Source: Yoonia maritima
GTDB taxonomy: Bacteria > Pseudomonadota > Alphaproteobacteria > Rhodobacterales > Rhodobacteraceae
Reading direction: 5' to 3'
Assembly (NCBI RefSeq): GCF_003003285.1
Contig: NZ_PVTP01000007.1
Location: forward strand, 1 to 64,000
DNA: 64,000 bases
Shown: positions 33,969 through 43,085 of the stretch, in pieces
How the letters are laid out: every line of letters starts with the position of its first letter
Numbering within the stretch: position 1 is the first letter of the stretch
Program-made: the position numbers and the translations under genes
The notes under the pieces: model-generated
What the model was told of the DNA's origin: nothing
Seen by the model: the letters and a program-made list of their open reading frames with translations, nothing else
Database searches by the model: none

Positions 33969-35474
33969 ATGACCCAAGGCAGCGCAAGGCGTATCTTTGT
34001 GGCCGCAATGGCGACCGAGACAAACACGTTTTCACCGATCGTGATTGATCGCACGGCATTCGAGGAATCGTTTTATGCCGCGCCGGGCATGCATCCGTCG
34101 ACGGCGACGTTATGTACGGCGCCAATTCCCGTCGGGCGTAAGGTTTGCGCTGAAAATGGGTGGGATTTGATCGAAGGAACGGCGGCTTGGGCTGATCCTG
34201 CGGGGCTTGTTTCTAAGCAAGCTCACCACGGGTTGCGTGACGAAATCCTGGCGCAGTTGCAGGCGGCAATGCCGGTGGATGCCGTGGTTTTGGGGCTGCA
34301 TGGCGCAATGGTTGCGCAGGGCTGCATTGACCCAGAGGGTGACTTGCTCGCACGGGTCCGTGAAATGGTGGGGCCTGATGTGCTCGTCTGTGCTGAACTT
34401 GATCCACATAGCCATTTGACCGCAAAGCGGGTGTCTGCGGCCGATTTCTTTGTGGCGTTCAAAGAATTTCCCCACACGGATTTTGTTGACCGGGCAGAGG
34501 ATCTTTGGGCGCTTGTCGTGGGGCGGCTGGACGGGGACATACACCCGGTCATGTCGACATATGATTGCCGGATGATCGATGTGTTTCCTACATCGCGCGA
34601 ACCCATGCGCAGTTTCGTGGATCGCATGATTGCGATTGAACGGGATGACCCCAAAGTCTTGTCGATATCTGCCATTCACGGCTTTATGGCGGGTGATGTT
34701 CCTGAAATGGGCGCTAAGATGATTGTGGTCACGGACGGTGACGTCCCTTATGGCGATGCAATGGCCGAACGGTTGGGGCAGGAATTATTTGCCAATCGTG
34801 GCAAGCATATGATGCCAACGATGGATCAAACGGAAGCGGTCGCTGTTGCAATGGCCGCCAACACAGGGCCTGTTGTTCTTGCTGATATGTGGGACAATCC
34901 CGGTGGCGGTACGGCGGGTGATGCTACGGTTGTTTTGCGCGAACTGATGATCCAAGGCGCAACCGGCGTTGCGGTTGGCACGATCTGGGATCCTATTGCT
35001 GTTAAGCTATGTATGGCGGCTGGCGAAGGTGCGGTGATGCCGCTTCGCTTTGGCGCGAAATCGGCCCCGATGACGGGGGACCCAGTTGATGCATTGATCA
35101 AAGTTATTGGCGTGTCCGCTGATGCCGCCATGGTTTTCGGCGAAAGTGTTGTGCCGTTCGGCCCCGCTGCCCGCATTTCACTGTTAGATGAAGGTGGCAA
35201 CGAGGTCGGAATAGAGGTGATCTTGAATACTGTTCGGGCCCAAAGTTATGATCCCTCATTGTTTGCAGTGATGGGGATTGACCCGCTTGCGCAGAAAATA
35301 TTGGTGATAAAGTCCACTAATCATTTCTATGCGTCCTTTGCGCCAATCGCGACACAGGTGTTGTACTGCTCTGCTGGTAAGCCTTATCCCAACGATCCGG
35401 CGACGAATACTTACCGCAATGTGCGCACCGACATTTGGCCGCGTATTGATAACCCCTTTGCACAGGATGACTGA
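33969..35474 (+). CDS. M81 (MlrC-like) metallopeptidase, copy 2
   Basis: A 501-aa M81 protein. Metal-site residues are E17 in MATETNTFSP, H111 in GLHGAM, D145 and H147 in ELDPHSH, and H169 in FPHTD; the second block is ADMWDNPGGGTAGDAT. The start at 33969 has AAGGA upstream. It is clearly diverged from copy 1 at 28089, so the two are not a recent duplication and may act on different bonds. It is followed by a TTG-started PLP gene 2 bp later. A role in cleaving an amide in an imported amino-sugar conjugate is inferred from context. Confidence 0.9.
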   Translation: MTQGSARRIFVAAMATETNTFSPIVIDRTAFEESFYAAPGMHPSTATLCTAPIPVGRKVCAENGWDLIEGTAAWADPAGLVSKQAHHGLRDEILAQLQAAMPVDAVVLGLHGAMVAQGCIDPEGDLLARVREMVGPDVLVCAELDPHSHLTAKRVSAADFFVAFKEFPHTDFVDRAEDLWALVVGRLDGDIHPVMSTYDCRMIDVFPTSREPMRSFVDRMIAIERDDPKVLSISAIHGFMAGDVPEMGAKMIVVTDGDVPYGDAMAERLGQELFANRGKHMMPTMDQTEAVAVAMAANTGPVVLADMWDNPGGGTAGDATVVLRELMIQGATGVAVGTIWDPIAVKLCMAAGEGAVMPLRFGAKSAPMTGDPVDALIKVIGVSADAAMVFGESVVPFGPAARISLLDEGGNEVGIEVILNTVRAQSYDPSLFAVMGIDPLAQKILVIKSTNHFYASFAPIATQVLYCSAGKPYPNDPATNTYRNVRTDIWPRIDNPFAQDD

Positions 35475-35476
35475 TT

Positions 35477-36565
35477 TTGACTTCTCCTTGGCCGAAACCC
35501 GGCACGCCTTTTTCTGACATTCTAACGCCTATGCCTGTCATCGACGAGGACCGCGTTGTCGCGAATATCGCGCGAGCGCAGGCTTATATGACAAAGCACG
35601 GTAAGAATTTTCGTCCTCATATCAAAACACACAAAATCCCCGCCGTTGCGCAGCAGCAACTTGATGAAGGCGCCGTTGGTATTAACTGTCAAAAAGTCAC
35701 CGAAGCCGAAGTTTTCGCGGATGCTGGATTTGATGACATCCTGATTACCTATAACGTTTTGGGTGCGCCGCGATTGGCGCGCCTAAAAGCGTTGCATGCG
35801 AGGGTGCCAAAGCTAACAGTGGTCGCTGACAGTACCGTCACTGTCGATGGGTTGGCAGCGGCGTTTGCTGGAGGTCTGCCAATTGCAGTTTTGGTGGAGT
35901 GTGACACTGGTGGCGCGCGCTGTGGTGTGCAATCACCCGCCGATGCGGCAGCGCTTGCAAAGCATATCGCGCAGACGGGCGGCGTGCGTTTTGACGGACT
36001 GCTGACCTACCCATCCGTTGATGGTGCATCAAAGGTCGAAACGTTCATGAAAGACACTCTGGATTTGTTGTCTGAAGCTGGAATTGATTGCCCTGTGCGT
36101 TCCAATGGCGGTAGCCCAGATTTGTTTTCGGCGCATTTGGTCCCTAGCGCGACCGAGCACCGTGCAGGCACATATGTTTACAGCGACCGATCCATGGTAC
36201 GCGCCGGCGAATGCACGGTGGATGATATTGCGATGCACGTTCTGGCAACAGTGGTTTCACGACCAACGCCGACACGCGCTGTTCTGGATGCGGGGTCCAA
36301 GGCGCTCACGTCTGATCTGTTAGGGTTTACTGATCACGGAGAGATTGTTGAATTGCCCGGGGCACGTATCGTGTCGCTTTCGGAAGAACACGCCGTTGTT
36401 GATCTATCGCATTGCGCCGTGGCAGCACCCGCGGTCGGGGCGCAGGTTCGTGTTATCCCTAATCACACCTGTGTCGTATCGAACTTGTTTGACCGTGTGG
36501 TGTTTCACCGGTCGGGTGTCGTGACGCGTGTCGAAGCGGTGGCTGCGCGCGGTACTGTTTGGTAA
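35477..36565 (+). CDS. D-threonine aldolase-like PLP enzyme (DSD1/alanine racemase fold)
   Basis: A 362-aa fold type III PLP enzyme. K50 in FRPHIKTHK binds PLP, and the C-terminal domain ends with the metal site H330-x-C332 (NHTCVVSNLFD) typical of D-threonine aldolases and D-serine dehydratases of the DSD1 group. It begins with TTG 2 bp after the M81 stop, with AGGA 9 nt upstream; the next ATG would remove 18 residues. It should cleave or dehydrate a D-beta-hydroxy amino acid. In a GlcNAc cluster this suggests a D-amino-acid-containing substrate. Confidence 0.88.
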   Translation: MTSPWPKPGTPFSDILTPMPVIDEDRVVANIARAQAYMTKHGKNFRPHIKTHKIPAVAQQQLDEGAVGINCQKVTEAEVFADAGFDDILITYNVLGAPRLARLKALHARVPKLTVVADSTVTVDGLAAAFAGGLPIAVLVECDTGGARCGVQSPADAAALAKHIAQTGGVRFDGLLTYPSVDGASKVETFMKDTLDLLSEAGIDCPVRSNGGSPDLFSAHLVPSATEHRAGTYVYSDRSMVRAGECTVDDIAMHVLATVVSRPTPTRAVLDAGSKALTSDLLGFTDHGEIVELPGARIVSLSEEHAVVDLSHCAVAAPAVGAQVRVIPNHTCVVSNLFDRVVFHRSGVVTRVEAVAARGTVW

Positions 36566-36574
36566 GGTCGCGGT

Positions 36575-37717
36575 ATGACAGATCTAACAGTATTTCACGC
36601 TGAACAAATCTTTGATGGATACGATTGGCATCGCGCTGCTGCTTTGCTTGTCGCTGATGGTCGGGTTGATGGGATAGTGGCGTCGGTTGATGCGCCGTCT
36701 GGCATTCAGGTCAAGGGCGCAATCGTGCCGGGACTGGTTGACCTGCAAGTAAATGGCGGTGGTGGCGTTCTGTTCAACAATGACCTTTCCCGGTCCGGGG
36801 TTGAGGCAATTTGCGCCGCGCACGCGCAGTTTGGCACGACCTCTGTTATGGTGACATTGATCACAGATACGGTTGCACATACTGCAGCGGCGATAGGCGC
36901 AGCTGTGGATGCAAGCGATGTTCCCGGTTGGCTTGGTTTGCACCTTGAGGGGCCGCATCTGGACCGATCGCGCAAGGGGACGCACGACCCTGATCTGATC
37001 CGGCCAATGAACGATGATGATTTGGCGCGTTTGATCTCGGCGAAGGGTCGTCTTGAGCATATGATTTGCACTGTCGCTCCTGAATCTGTGACGGTGGGCC
37101 AAGTTGCGACTCTTTCAGAAGCGGGAATCGTCGTGAGCTTGGGCCACACTGGATGCACTCATTCAGTCGCACGTGCCTATGCTGATGCGGGTGCGCGCAT
37201 GGTGACGCATCTGTTTAACGCGATGGGTCAGTTGGAACACCGTGCGCCAAATTTGGTTGGTGCTGCTTTGGATGATGGGCGATTTTCGGCGGGCTTAATC
37301 GCAGATGGGTATCATGTCGACGATAGCGCAATGCGCATTGCGCTGCGCGGAAAGAATGGCCCAGGGAATGTCTTCTTGGTGTCGGACGCGATGTCGACGA
37401 TTAGGGCTGACCTTACTGGGTTTACGTTGAATGGTCGCGAGATATTTCGCTCGGATGGGCGATTGACGCTTGCGGATGGTACGCTTGCTGGGGCGGATAT
37501 CGCATTGATCGACGCCGTGCGGTATGTTCACCAATCTCTTGGGCTACGGTTGGGCGATGCGTTGAACCTCGGCGGGTTGCATCCTGCGCAGGCGATGGGG
37601 ATCAATGATCGCGGTCATCTTAAAGCGGGCGCGCGCGCTGATTTCTTTGCTTTGACACCGCAAATCACTGCTGATGGGGCATGGATTTCGGGCCAAAATA
37701 TTAGGGACAACGCATGA
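36575..37717 (+). CDS. nagA: N-acetylglucosamine-6-phosphate deacetylase
   Basis: Removes the acetyl group from GlcNAc-6-P to give glucosamine-6-P for NagB. The 380-aa amidohydrolase has GLVDLQVNGGGG at the N-terminal metal loop, LHLEGPHLDRSRKGTHD with the metal glutamate, SLGHTGCT, VTHLFNAMGQLEHRAPNLVG with the conserved histidine, and the catalytic aspartate in LVSDAMS. It lies 9 bp after the PLP gene and overlaps nagK by 4 nt. Confidence 0.95.
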   Translation: MTDLTVFHAEQIFDGYDWHRAAALLVADGRVDGIVASVDAPSGIQVKGAIVPGLVDLQVNGGGGVLFNNDLSRSGVEAICAAHAQFGTTSVMVTLITDTVAHTAAAIGAAVDASDVPGWLGLHLEGPHLDRSRKGTHDPDLIRPMNDDDLARLISAKGRLEHMICTVAPESVTVGQVATLSEAGIVVSLGHTGCTHSVARAYADAGARMVTHLFNAMGQLEHRAPNLVGAALDDGRFSAGLIADGYHVDDSAMRIALRGKNGPGNVFLVSDAMSTIRADLTGFTLNGREIFRSDGRLTLADGTLAGADIALIDAVRYVHQSLGLRLGDALNLGGLHPAQAMGINDRGHLKAGARADFFALTPQITADGAWISGQNIRDNA

Positions 37718-38637
37718 TCTTGTGCTTTGATATCGGTGGGACCGCGATCAAAATCGCTGAGGCCTATAGCACGGACAAGGTTATACCTAAGGGGCGGATC
37801 GCAACGCCAACGGATGACTTTGATGCATTTGTCGAAATCCTGAACGATGCTGTCGCTGCCGCAAATATACGTCCTGACGTTTTGGCCTTTTCGCTTGCTG
37901 GTGTGCTGGACCCTGAAACTGGGGTGGCCACGATGGCGAATATTCCGTGCCTAACTGGTCGACGTTTGCAGCATGAGCTGGAGAACCTTTTGGGCCTGCC
38001 TGTCGTCCTTGCAAATGATGCTGATTGCTTCGCCTTGGCCGAGGCAACAGTGGGCGCGGGGCGTGGGCATGATGTTGTGTTCGGGTTGATTCTCGGGACC
38101 GGCGTTGGTGGTGGTGTCGTGGTCAACGGAAACCTGATTAATGGCGGTGGCGGTTTTGCTGGTGAAATTGGGCATGGGCCCATTGCGCAACGTGTTCTGG
38201 ACGATCCGAATGTAACGCTGCCCGCTTTTTCATGCGGCTGTGGCCTATCGGGCTGTTTGGATTCGATTTGTTCGGCGCGCGGGCTGGAGCGGCTGCATAC
38301 GCATCTACATGGCGGTCAAAGTGCCGATAGCCGAGACGTTATCAGTGATTGGAAAAGCGGTGATCCGCGTGCGGCTAAAACTATCGCTGTCTGGCTTGCG
38401 GTATTGTCTGGGCCATTGGCTGTCATGGAAAACATGTTGGGTGCTGGCGTGGTTGCTGTCGGCGGCGGACTGTCAAATTCAGCGCTGCTGATCGCGGCGT
38501 TGGATGGCGAAGTGCGAAAAAAATGCCTGCGCCGATTCGAACGCCCACTGATTGTACCGGCCCAATGCCCAGTCGAGCCGGGTTTGGTCGGGGCGGCAAT
38601 TCTTGGGTTGCGGCGTCATGAAAATGTTGCCGCATAG
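37714..38637 (+). CDS. nagK: ROK-family N-acetylglucosamine kinase
   Basis: A 307-aa ROK sugar kinase that phosphorylates free GlcNAc. The motifs are DIGGTAIK for ATP, NDADCFALAEA, GLILGTGVGGGVV, and the sugar-binding GEIGHGP followed by a zinc cluster CGCGLSGCLDSICSARGLE. Free GlcNAc from the cytoplasmic hexosaminidase would be its substrate, which fits an ABC importer rather than a phosphotransferase system. Its start overlaps nagA (ATGA). Assignment as NagK rather than another ROK kinase rests on context. Confidence 0.9.
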   Translation: MILCFDIGGTAIKIAEAYSTDKVIPKGRIATPTDDFDAFVEILNDAVAAANIRPDVLAFSLAGVLDPETGVATMANIPCLTGRRLQHELENLLGLPVVLANDADCFALAEATVGAGRGHDVVFGLILGTGVGGGVVVNGNLINGGGGFAGEIGHGPIAQRVLDDPNVTLPAFSCGCGLSGCLDSICSARGLERLHTHLHGGQSADSRDVISDWKSGDPRAAKTIAVWLAVLSGPLAVMENMLGAGVVAVGGGLSNSALLIAALDGEVRKKCLRRFERPLIVPAQCPVEPGLVGAAILGLRRHENVAA

Positions 38638-38764
38638 ACCGAAGCAAATTTTGCTGAAATGCTGTTTTTTTGGCATATTGTGAAAACTAATTACACATCA
38701 TGCCGAAGTTTGTCACATTTATATGAAAAATTCTTGACCGAACGGCCGATTTCGGCCCAAGTTT

Positions 38765-38780
38765 AGAAAAAGAATTTCTT
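38765..38780. promoter_or_regulatory. Candidate RpiR operator 3 before the ABC operon
   Basis: The complement of this site, AAGAAATTCTTTTTCT, matches operator 1 at 33354 in 15 of 16 positions. It lies 15 bp upstream of the start codon of the Gfo/Idh/MocA gene, inside the 158-bp gap that opens the transporter operon. This links transporter and catabolic genes under one regulator. Confidence 0.6.
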
Positions 38781-38795
38781 CACAGGGGGTGCGAC

Positions 38796-39959
38796 ATGAA
38801 AGTCGCCATCATCGGTCTTGGCTTTCGGCTTGGGTATCTTGGGTACGTCTTTAGTGAGATGGACCCGGACTTTGAGATTGTCGGTTACTTTGATCCCGTC
38901 CCTGCCGGTATGGCCACGTTGGACGAACATGGCATCAGCGCTGGCACTGCGTACCCATCGCCAGAAGCATTGGTGAAAGCTGGGGGCTACGATCTTTTGA
39001 TGATTGGTTCGCCCAATCACATGCACCTTGATCACATCCGGCTTGGCCTTGAAGCTGGCAACAAAGTGTTCTCAGAGAAACCAATCGTGTCGACGATTGA
39101 ACAAACCTATGAACTTTCCGCTTTGATGGGGAAATTCGGACCCGAAAATTTGATGGTGGGTTTGGTTTTACGCTATGCGCCGCTGTACCGCGATCTGATT
39201 GCCGCGCGTGATGCAGGTATGTTGGGAAACATCGTTTCGGTCGAAGCTGCCGAACATATCTATCCCTATCATGGCGGGTTTTTCATGCGCGACTGGCGGC
39301 GTTACGAAAAATGGTCCGGCAGTTTTATGTTGGAAAAATGCTGTCACGATCTGGACCTTTATAATGGCCTAATCGGTGCACGCCCTGAACGTGTGGCAAG
39401 CTTTGGTGGACGTAAAACCTTTGTTCCGGCGAACGACCCGAAAAACGAAGGTGTCAACGACCTGGATATTTATCATCGGAAACCATCGGGTTGGAACGGA
39501 TCGGACAAGGTGTTCGACAGTGACGGGGATATTATCGATTATCAGGTGGCGATAATTGAATATGCCAATGGCGTTGGGATGAATTTCCACACGAACCTAA
39601 ACGCCCCGGATCAATTTCGCCGTTTCGCGGTTTTTGGTACAAAAGGACAGGCCGAAGGTGATTTCATCCGCGCCAACTTTAAGGTCACTGACGTTTTGTC
39701 CGAAGAAACGAAGATCGACAAAGCGTATCAGGCCAGTGCTCTTTCGCAGCATTACGGTGCAGACGAGGAGATGGCAGCAAAGGTTATCGCCCATGTGATG
39801 AAAGGCGGGCCGCTGCCGGTATCGCCACTTGATGCGCTCGAGGCGGGTATTCTTGCGCTTTCAATGGATGACGCGCGGCGCAGTCGCCAAGTGGTCGATA
39901 TGCGCCCGATTTGGGATCGATATGATAACGCCTTTGCCACGAAGGAGTTCGTTGCATGA
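38796..39959 (+). CDS. Gfo/Idh/MocA-family oxidoreductase
   Basis: A 387-aa NAD(P)-dependent sugar oxidoreductase. The Rossmann start is MKVAIIGLGFRLGYLGYVF, followed by the family EKP motif in KVFSEKPIVST, and a C-terminal alpha/beta domain with FMLEKCCHDLDLYNGL, whose histidine and aspartate fit the catalytic motif. It opens the ABC transporter operon behind operator 3 and overlaps the first permease gene by 4 nt. It probably oxidises a sugar or amino-sugar derivative carried by this transporter. Confidence 0.9.
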   Translation: MKVAIIGLGFRLGYLGYVFSEMDPDFEIVGYFDPVPAGMATLDEHGISAGTAYPSPEALVKAGGYDLLMIGSPNHMHLDHIRLGLEAGNKVFSEKPIVSTIEQTYELSALMGKFGPENLMVGLVLRYAPLYRDLIAARDAGMLGNIVSVEAAEHIYPYHGGFFMRDWRRYEKWSGSFMLEKCCHDLDLYNGLIGARPERVASFGGRKTFVPANDPKNEGVNDLDIYHRKPSGWNGSDKVFDSDGDIIDYQVAIIEYANGVGMNFHTNLNAPDQFRRFAVFGTKGQAEGDFIRANFKVTDVLSEETKIDKAYQASALSQHYGADEEMAAKVIAHVMKGGPLPVSPLDALEAGILALSMDDARRSRQVVDMRPIWDRYDNAFATKEFVA

Positions 39960-40840
39960 CCCAAAATCGTGCCGCGTTGATCTTTGCTTGGGCTCTTCTT
40001 GCGCCAGCGATTATTTATGTCCTTGTGATTGTTGCTTGGCCGTTGGTTGAGACCTTCCGGCTGTCATTTACCGATGCCTCACTGCGCAAAACGACGAATT
40101 ACGTTGGATGGCGGAACTACCTGAAAATATTCGACCGCGATTTCCTTGAGATTATTATCCGGACGTTCACTTGGACGTTCTTTTCGGTACTGCTGAAAAT
40201 GCTGATTGGTACCTTTGGTGCGGTGCTATTGAACTGCGCCGTACCGGGGCGTCACGTGTTCCGTATTCTTACGATGCCACCTTGGATCGTGCCGATGGCC
40301 ATTGGCATTTTCATGTGGGGCTGGATGTATAACGGTCAATTCGGGATGATTTCGGGGCTGTTGCAACGGTTTGGCATTGTCGACGGTCCTGTTGCGTTTT
40401 TAGCCTATGGGAACACGGCCTATTGGTCGACCATTGTGACAGATGTTTGGATCGGTGTGCCGATGGTCACGATCTATTTTCTTGCGGCAATCCAGTCGAT
40501 CCCGCGGGATCTGTATGAGGCCGCTTGGACTGATGGTGCTAGCCGCTGGATGCGGTTCCGCAGGATTACGTTGCCGCTTATGGGCCCCGCCGTGATCACC
40601 ATGTCCATGCTGTCGCTTATATCTACTTTTAACAGCTTTGATATCATCTGGATCCTAACCCAAGGTGGACCATCGGGCAGCACCACTACCATGATTATCG
40701 ACACCTACGCCACGGCAATTGGATCGAAGAAATATGGTGAAGGCGCTGCACGCGCTGTCGTGATCTGCATCTTCTTGTCGCTGTTTTGCGTCGCTTACTT
40801 CCGCATGACCCGCAAACTCGCGGCTGCAGAGAAAACATAG
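39956..40840 (+). CDS. Sugar ABC transporter permease (MalF-type)
   Basis: A 294-aa inner-membrane permease with six hydrophobic segments. The EAA loop, which contacts the ATPase, reads DLYEAAWTDGASRWMRFRRITLPLM. It pairs with the permease at 40850 and belongs to the carbohydrate uptake type 1 ABC family. Its start overlaps the Gfo/Idh/MocA stop (ATGA). Confidence 0.93.
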   Translation: MTQNRAALIFAWALLAPAIIYVLVIVAWPLVETFRLSFTDASLRKTTNYVGWRNYLKIFDRDFLEIIIRTFTWTFFSVLLKMLIGTFGAVLLNCAVPGRHVFRILTMPPWIVPMAIGIFMWGWMYNGQFGMISGLLQRFGIVDGPVAFLAYGNTAYWSTIVTDVWIGVPMVTIYFLAAIQSIPRDLYEAAWTDGASRWMRFRRITLPLMGPAVITMSMLSLISTFNSFDIIWILTQGGPSGSTTTMIIDTYATAIGSKKYGEGAARAVVICIFLSLFCVAYFRMTRKLAAAEKT

Positions 40841-40849
40841 GGGGCACAG

Positions 40850-41731
40850 ATGGCACTGAAGTTGTTCAAAAAAGACCAAACACGGGCGATGATCGATCGC
40901 TACAGTTGGGCTGAACTGGTCGGCATATATGTGGGAATTGCGTTATTTCTGTTCTTTATGTTAGCCCCTTTTATCGAAGGTTTCCTTGTCAGTTTGAAAC
41001 CGCTGGCACAGCTATTTTCATCGCCCTATTCATTTCTTCCCGAAAACGGCTCATTCGAGGCTTATCGCACAATGTGGGTGAGCGTTCCTAGCTTTGGGCG
41101 CTACATCTTTAACTCGCTGTTGATCTCAACCATCGCGACAATCATCGTGCTGATCCTTGTGGTGCCTGCGGCATACGCCTTTGCGCGGTTCAAGTTCAAA
41201 GGCATGGCGATGGTTCTGGCTGCATTCCTGGCCGTATCGATGTTTTCTGGCGCGGTGCTATTGATCCCGCTGTTTCGGTTGATGCGGACGCTGGGTCTTT
41301 TGAACACGTATTTCGCGATGATTGTCCCCGGTGCTGCCTTTCTGATCCCGTCGGCGATTTGGCTGCTGCGGACATACATGATGCGTATCCCTATCGAACT
41401 GAACGAAGCGGCCTATATGGATGGTGCGTCACAGTTCTATACCTTCCGCCGGGTGATATTGCCGATCGCGCGGCCGGGGATCATCGTTGTCGCGATTATG
41501 ACCTTTATCGGTGCCTATGCGCAGCAATTCATCTTTGCTTTGACGTTCAATTCGAAGACCGAATTCATGCCGCTACCGGTGGGGCTATTTGCCTATTTTG
41601 GCAAACAAGAAGTTATCTGGAACGAATTGATGGCCGCGAGCTTTGTCGGGATCGCACCCGCAATGGTCATTATCTTCTTTCTACAACGCTATCTTGTCGG
41701 TGGTCTGACCGCTGGCGCGATCAAACAATAA
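40850..41731 (+). CDS. Sugar ABC transporter permease (MalG-type)
   Basis: A 293-aa permease, second of the pair. The EAA loop is ELNEAAYMDGASQFYTFRRVILPIARPG, and the protein ends without a further domain (GGLTAGAIKQ). It lies 9 bp after the first permease gene and 38 bp before the binding-protein gene. It forms the channel of the amino-sugar importer. Confidence 0.93.
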   Translation: MALKLFKKDQTRAMIDRYSWAELVGIYVGIALFLFFMLAPFIEGFLVSLKPLAQLFSSPYSFLPENGSFEAYRTMWVSVPSFGRYIFNSLLISTIATIIVLILVVPAAYAFARFKFKGMAMVLAAFLAVSMFSGAVLLIPLFRLMRTLGLLNTYFAMIVPGAAFLIPSAIWLLRTYMMRIPIELNEAAYMDGASQFYTFRRVILPIARPGIIVVAIMTFIGAYAQQFIFALTFNSKTEFMPLPVGLFAYFGKQEVIWNELMAASFVGIAPAMVIIFFLQRYLVGGLTAGAIKQ

Positions 41732-41769
41732 TAACAACATTTTTTAACCAACAAAACGGGAGACTAAAA

Positions 41770-42987
41770 TTGACAACCCTCACACATAAGGCGCTTTTGG
41801 GCGCACTGCTTGCTGGGACAACTGCGTTGCCTGCGCTGGCAGAAGACATTAGCTGGATCTATTGCGGCGATTCAATTGACCCAGTCCACGAACAATACAT
41901 CGCCGAATGGGAAGCCGCGAACGAAGGCTGGACCGTGACACCCGAAGTCGTCGGTTGGGCGCAGTGCCAAGACAAAGCCACCACATTGGCCGCAGCTGGC
42001 AGCCCGGTTGCGATGGCCTATGTCGGGTCACGCACGCTCAAGGAATTTGCACTGAACGAACTGATCGTTCCTGTGCCAATGACTGAAGAAGAACAAGCAT
42101 CATACTACCCCAACATCGTAGATACGGTGACCTTTGAAGGCACACAGTGGGGCGTGCCAATCGCGTTTTCCACTAAGGCGTTTTACTGGAACAAAGACAT
42201 CTTCGAAGCGGCTGGTCTAGACCCGGAAACGCCGCCAGCGACATGGGCAGAAACCATTGCCTTTGCAAAGCAGATCACAGAGAACACTGATGTTGCTGGC
42301 TATGGTCTGCCTGCCAAGACTTTTGACAATACGATGCACCAGTTCTTGCACTGGGTGTACACCAACAACGGTCAAATCATCGACGCAGACGGCAACATCA
42401 CCATGGATAGCCCAGAAGTGCTGGCGGCTTTGCAGGCCTATAAAGACATCGTGCCCTATTCCGTTGAAGGTGCCACCGCTTACGAGCAGAACGAAATTCG
42501 CGCGATCTTTCTTGATGGATCGGTGGGTATGATCCAAACATCTGTTGGTGCCGCATTCATGCTGCCCGAAACTGATATCAGCTGGGGCGTAGCCGACCTG
42601 CCGGTTGGGCCAAGCGCCGAAGGTCCCGGTACATTGTTGATCACAGATTCTTTGGCGATCTTTGACGGCTCTGGTGTTGAAGAAAAGGCGATTGAGTTCG
42701 CTAAATTCATCACCTCGCCGGTCGTGCAAGAAGCCTATGAAGGTGGCGGTGCTGCCAGCCTGACACCGCTTCGTCCCGGTCCGGCAGTGGATGAAATGTT
42801 GGCGAATGGCCCGTATTGGCAACCATTTATCGACGGTATCGCGTTTGGCGGACCAGAGCCATTGTTCACCGATTACAAAGGTTTCCAAAACGTGATGATC
42901 GGAATGGTCCAGTCGGTCGTGACTGGCGACGAAGAACCTGCAGCGGCCTTGGCCGAAGCGGCAGCAGATCTTGAAGAATATAAGTAG
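41770..42987 (+). CDS. Sugar ABC transporter substrate-binding protein
   Basis: A 405-aa periplasmic binding protein starting with TTG at 41770, preceded by GGGAG with 7-nt spacing. This start gives a clean signal peptide (KALLGALLAGTTALPALA) before EDISWIYCGDSIDP; the frame is open much further upstream, but that part overlaps the permease gene and has no signal. The mature fold is type 1 carbohydrate-binding (UgpB/MalE-like). The ligand is likely a chito-oligosaccharide or related conjugate, given the cytoplasmic hexosaminidase and Nag enzymes. A stem-loop follows its stop. Confidence 0.93.
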   Translation: MTTLTHKALLGALLAGTTALPALAEDISWIYCGDSIDPVHEQYIAEWEAANEGWTVTPEVVGWAQCQDKATTLAAAGSPVAMAYVGSRTLKEFALNELIVPVPMTEEEQASYYPNIVDTVTFEGTQWGVPIAFSTKAFYWNKDIFEAAGLDPETPPATWAETIAFAKQITENTDVAGYGLPAKTFDNTMHQFLHWVYTNNGQIIDADGNITMDSPEVLAALQAYKDIVPYSVEGATAYEQNEIRAIFLDGSVGMIQTSVGAAFMLPETDISWGVADLPVGPSAEGPGTLLITDSLAIFDGSGVEEKAIEFAKFITSPVVQEAYEGGGAASLTPLRPGPAVDEMLANGPYWQPFIDGIAFGGPEPLFTDYKGFQNVMIGMVQSVVTGDEEPAAALAEAAADLEEYK

Positions 42988-42995
42988 GTCCCCCG

Positions 42996-43035
42996 TGGTC
43001 CAGCCGCTGTCATGTGGTGGCTGGACTACATTTTT
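42996..43035 (+). terminator. Stem-loop after binding-protein gene
   Basis: GTCCAGCC (42998-43005) pairs with GGCTGGAC (43019-43026), extended by two more pairs, one of them G-U, to about 10 bp. It is followed by CATTTTT. It lies 9 bp after the binding-protein stop and 50 bp before the ATPase gene. It probably acts as a partial terminator or 3' stabiliser, giving more binding protein than ATPase. Confidence 0.7.
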
Positions 43036-43085
43036 CCGGTGAACCCCGGTTATGAACTGAATTGACTAAACACTAGGAGAACCCC

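Noticed and set aside
38650..38690. Terminator after nagK (AGCAAA/TTTGCT with a T-run)
   Set aside because: The arms are separated by one base, which cannot form a loop, and the later T-run is not next to a stable stem.
41359..41769. N-terminal extension of the binding-protein frame
   Set aside because: The frame is open for 137 codons upstream, but this part overlaps the permease gene in another frame and puts the signal peptide in the middle. The TTG at 41770 with GGGAG upstream fits much better.
42217..42888. 223-aa minus-strand frame opposite the sugar-binding protein gene
   Set aside because: It is antisense to a confident gene and has no motif or start signal.
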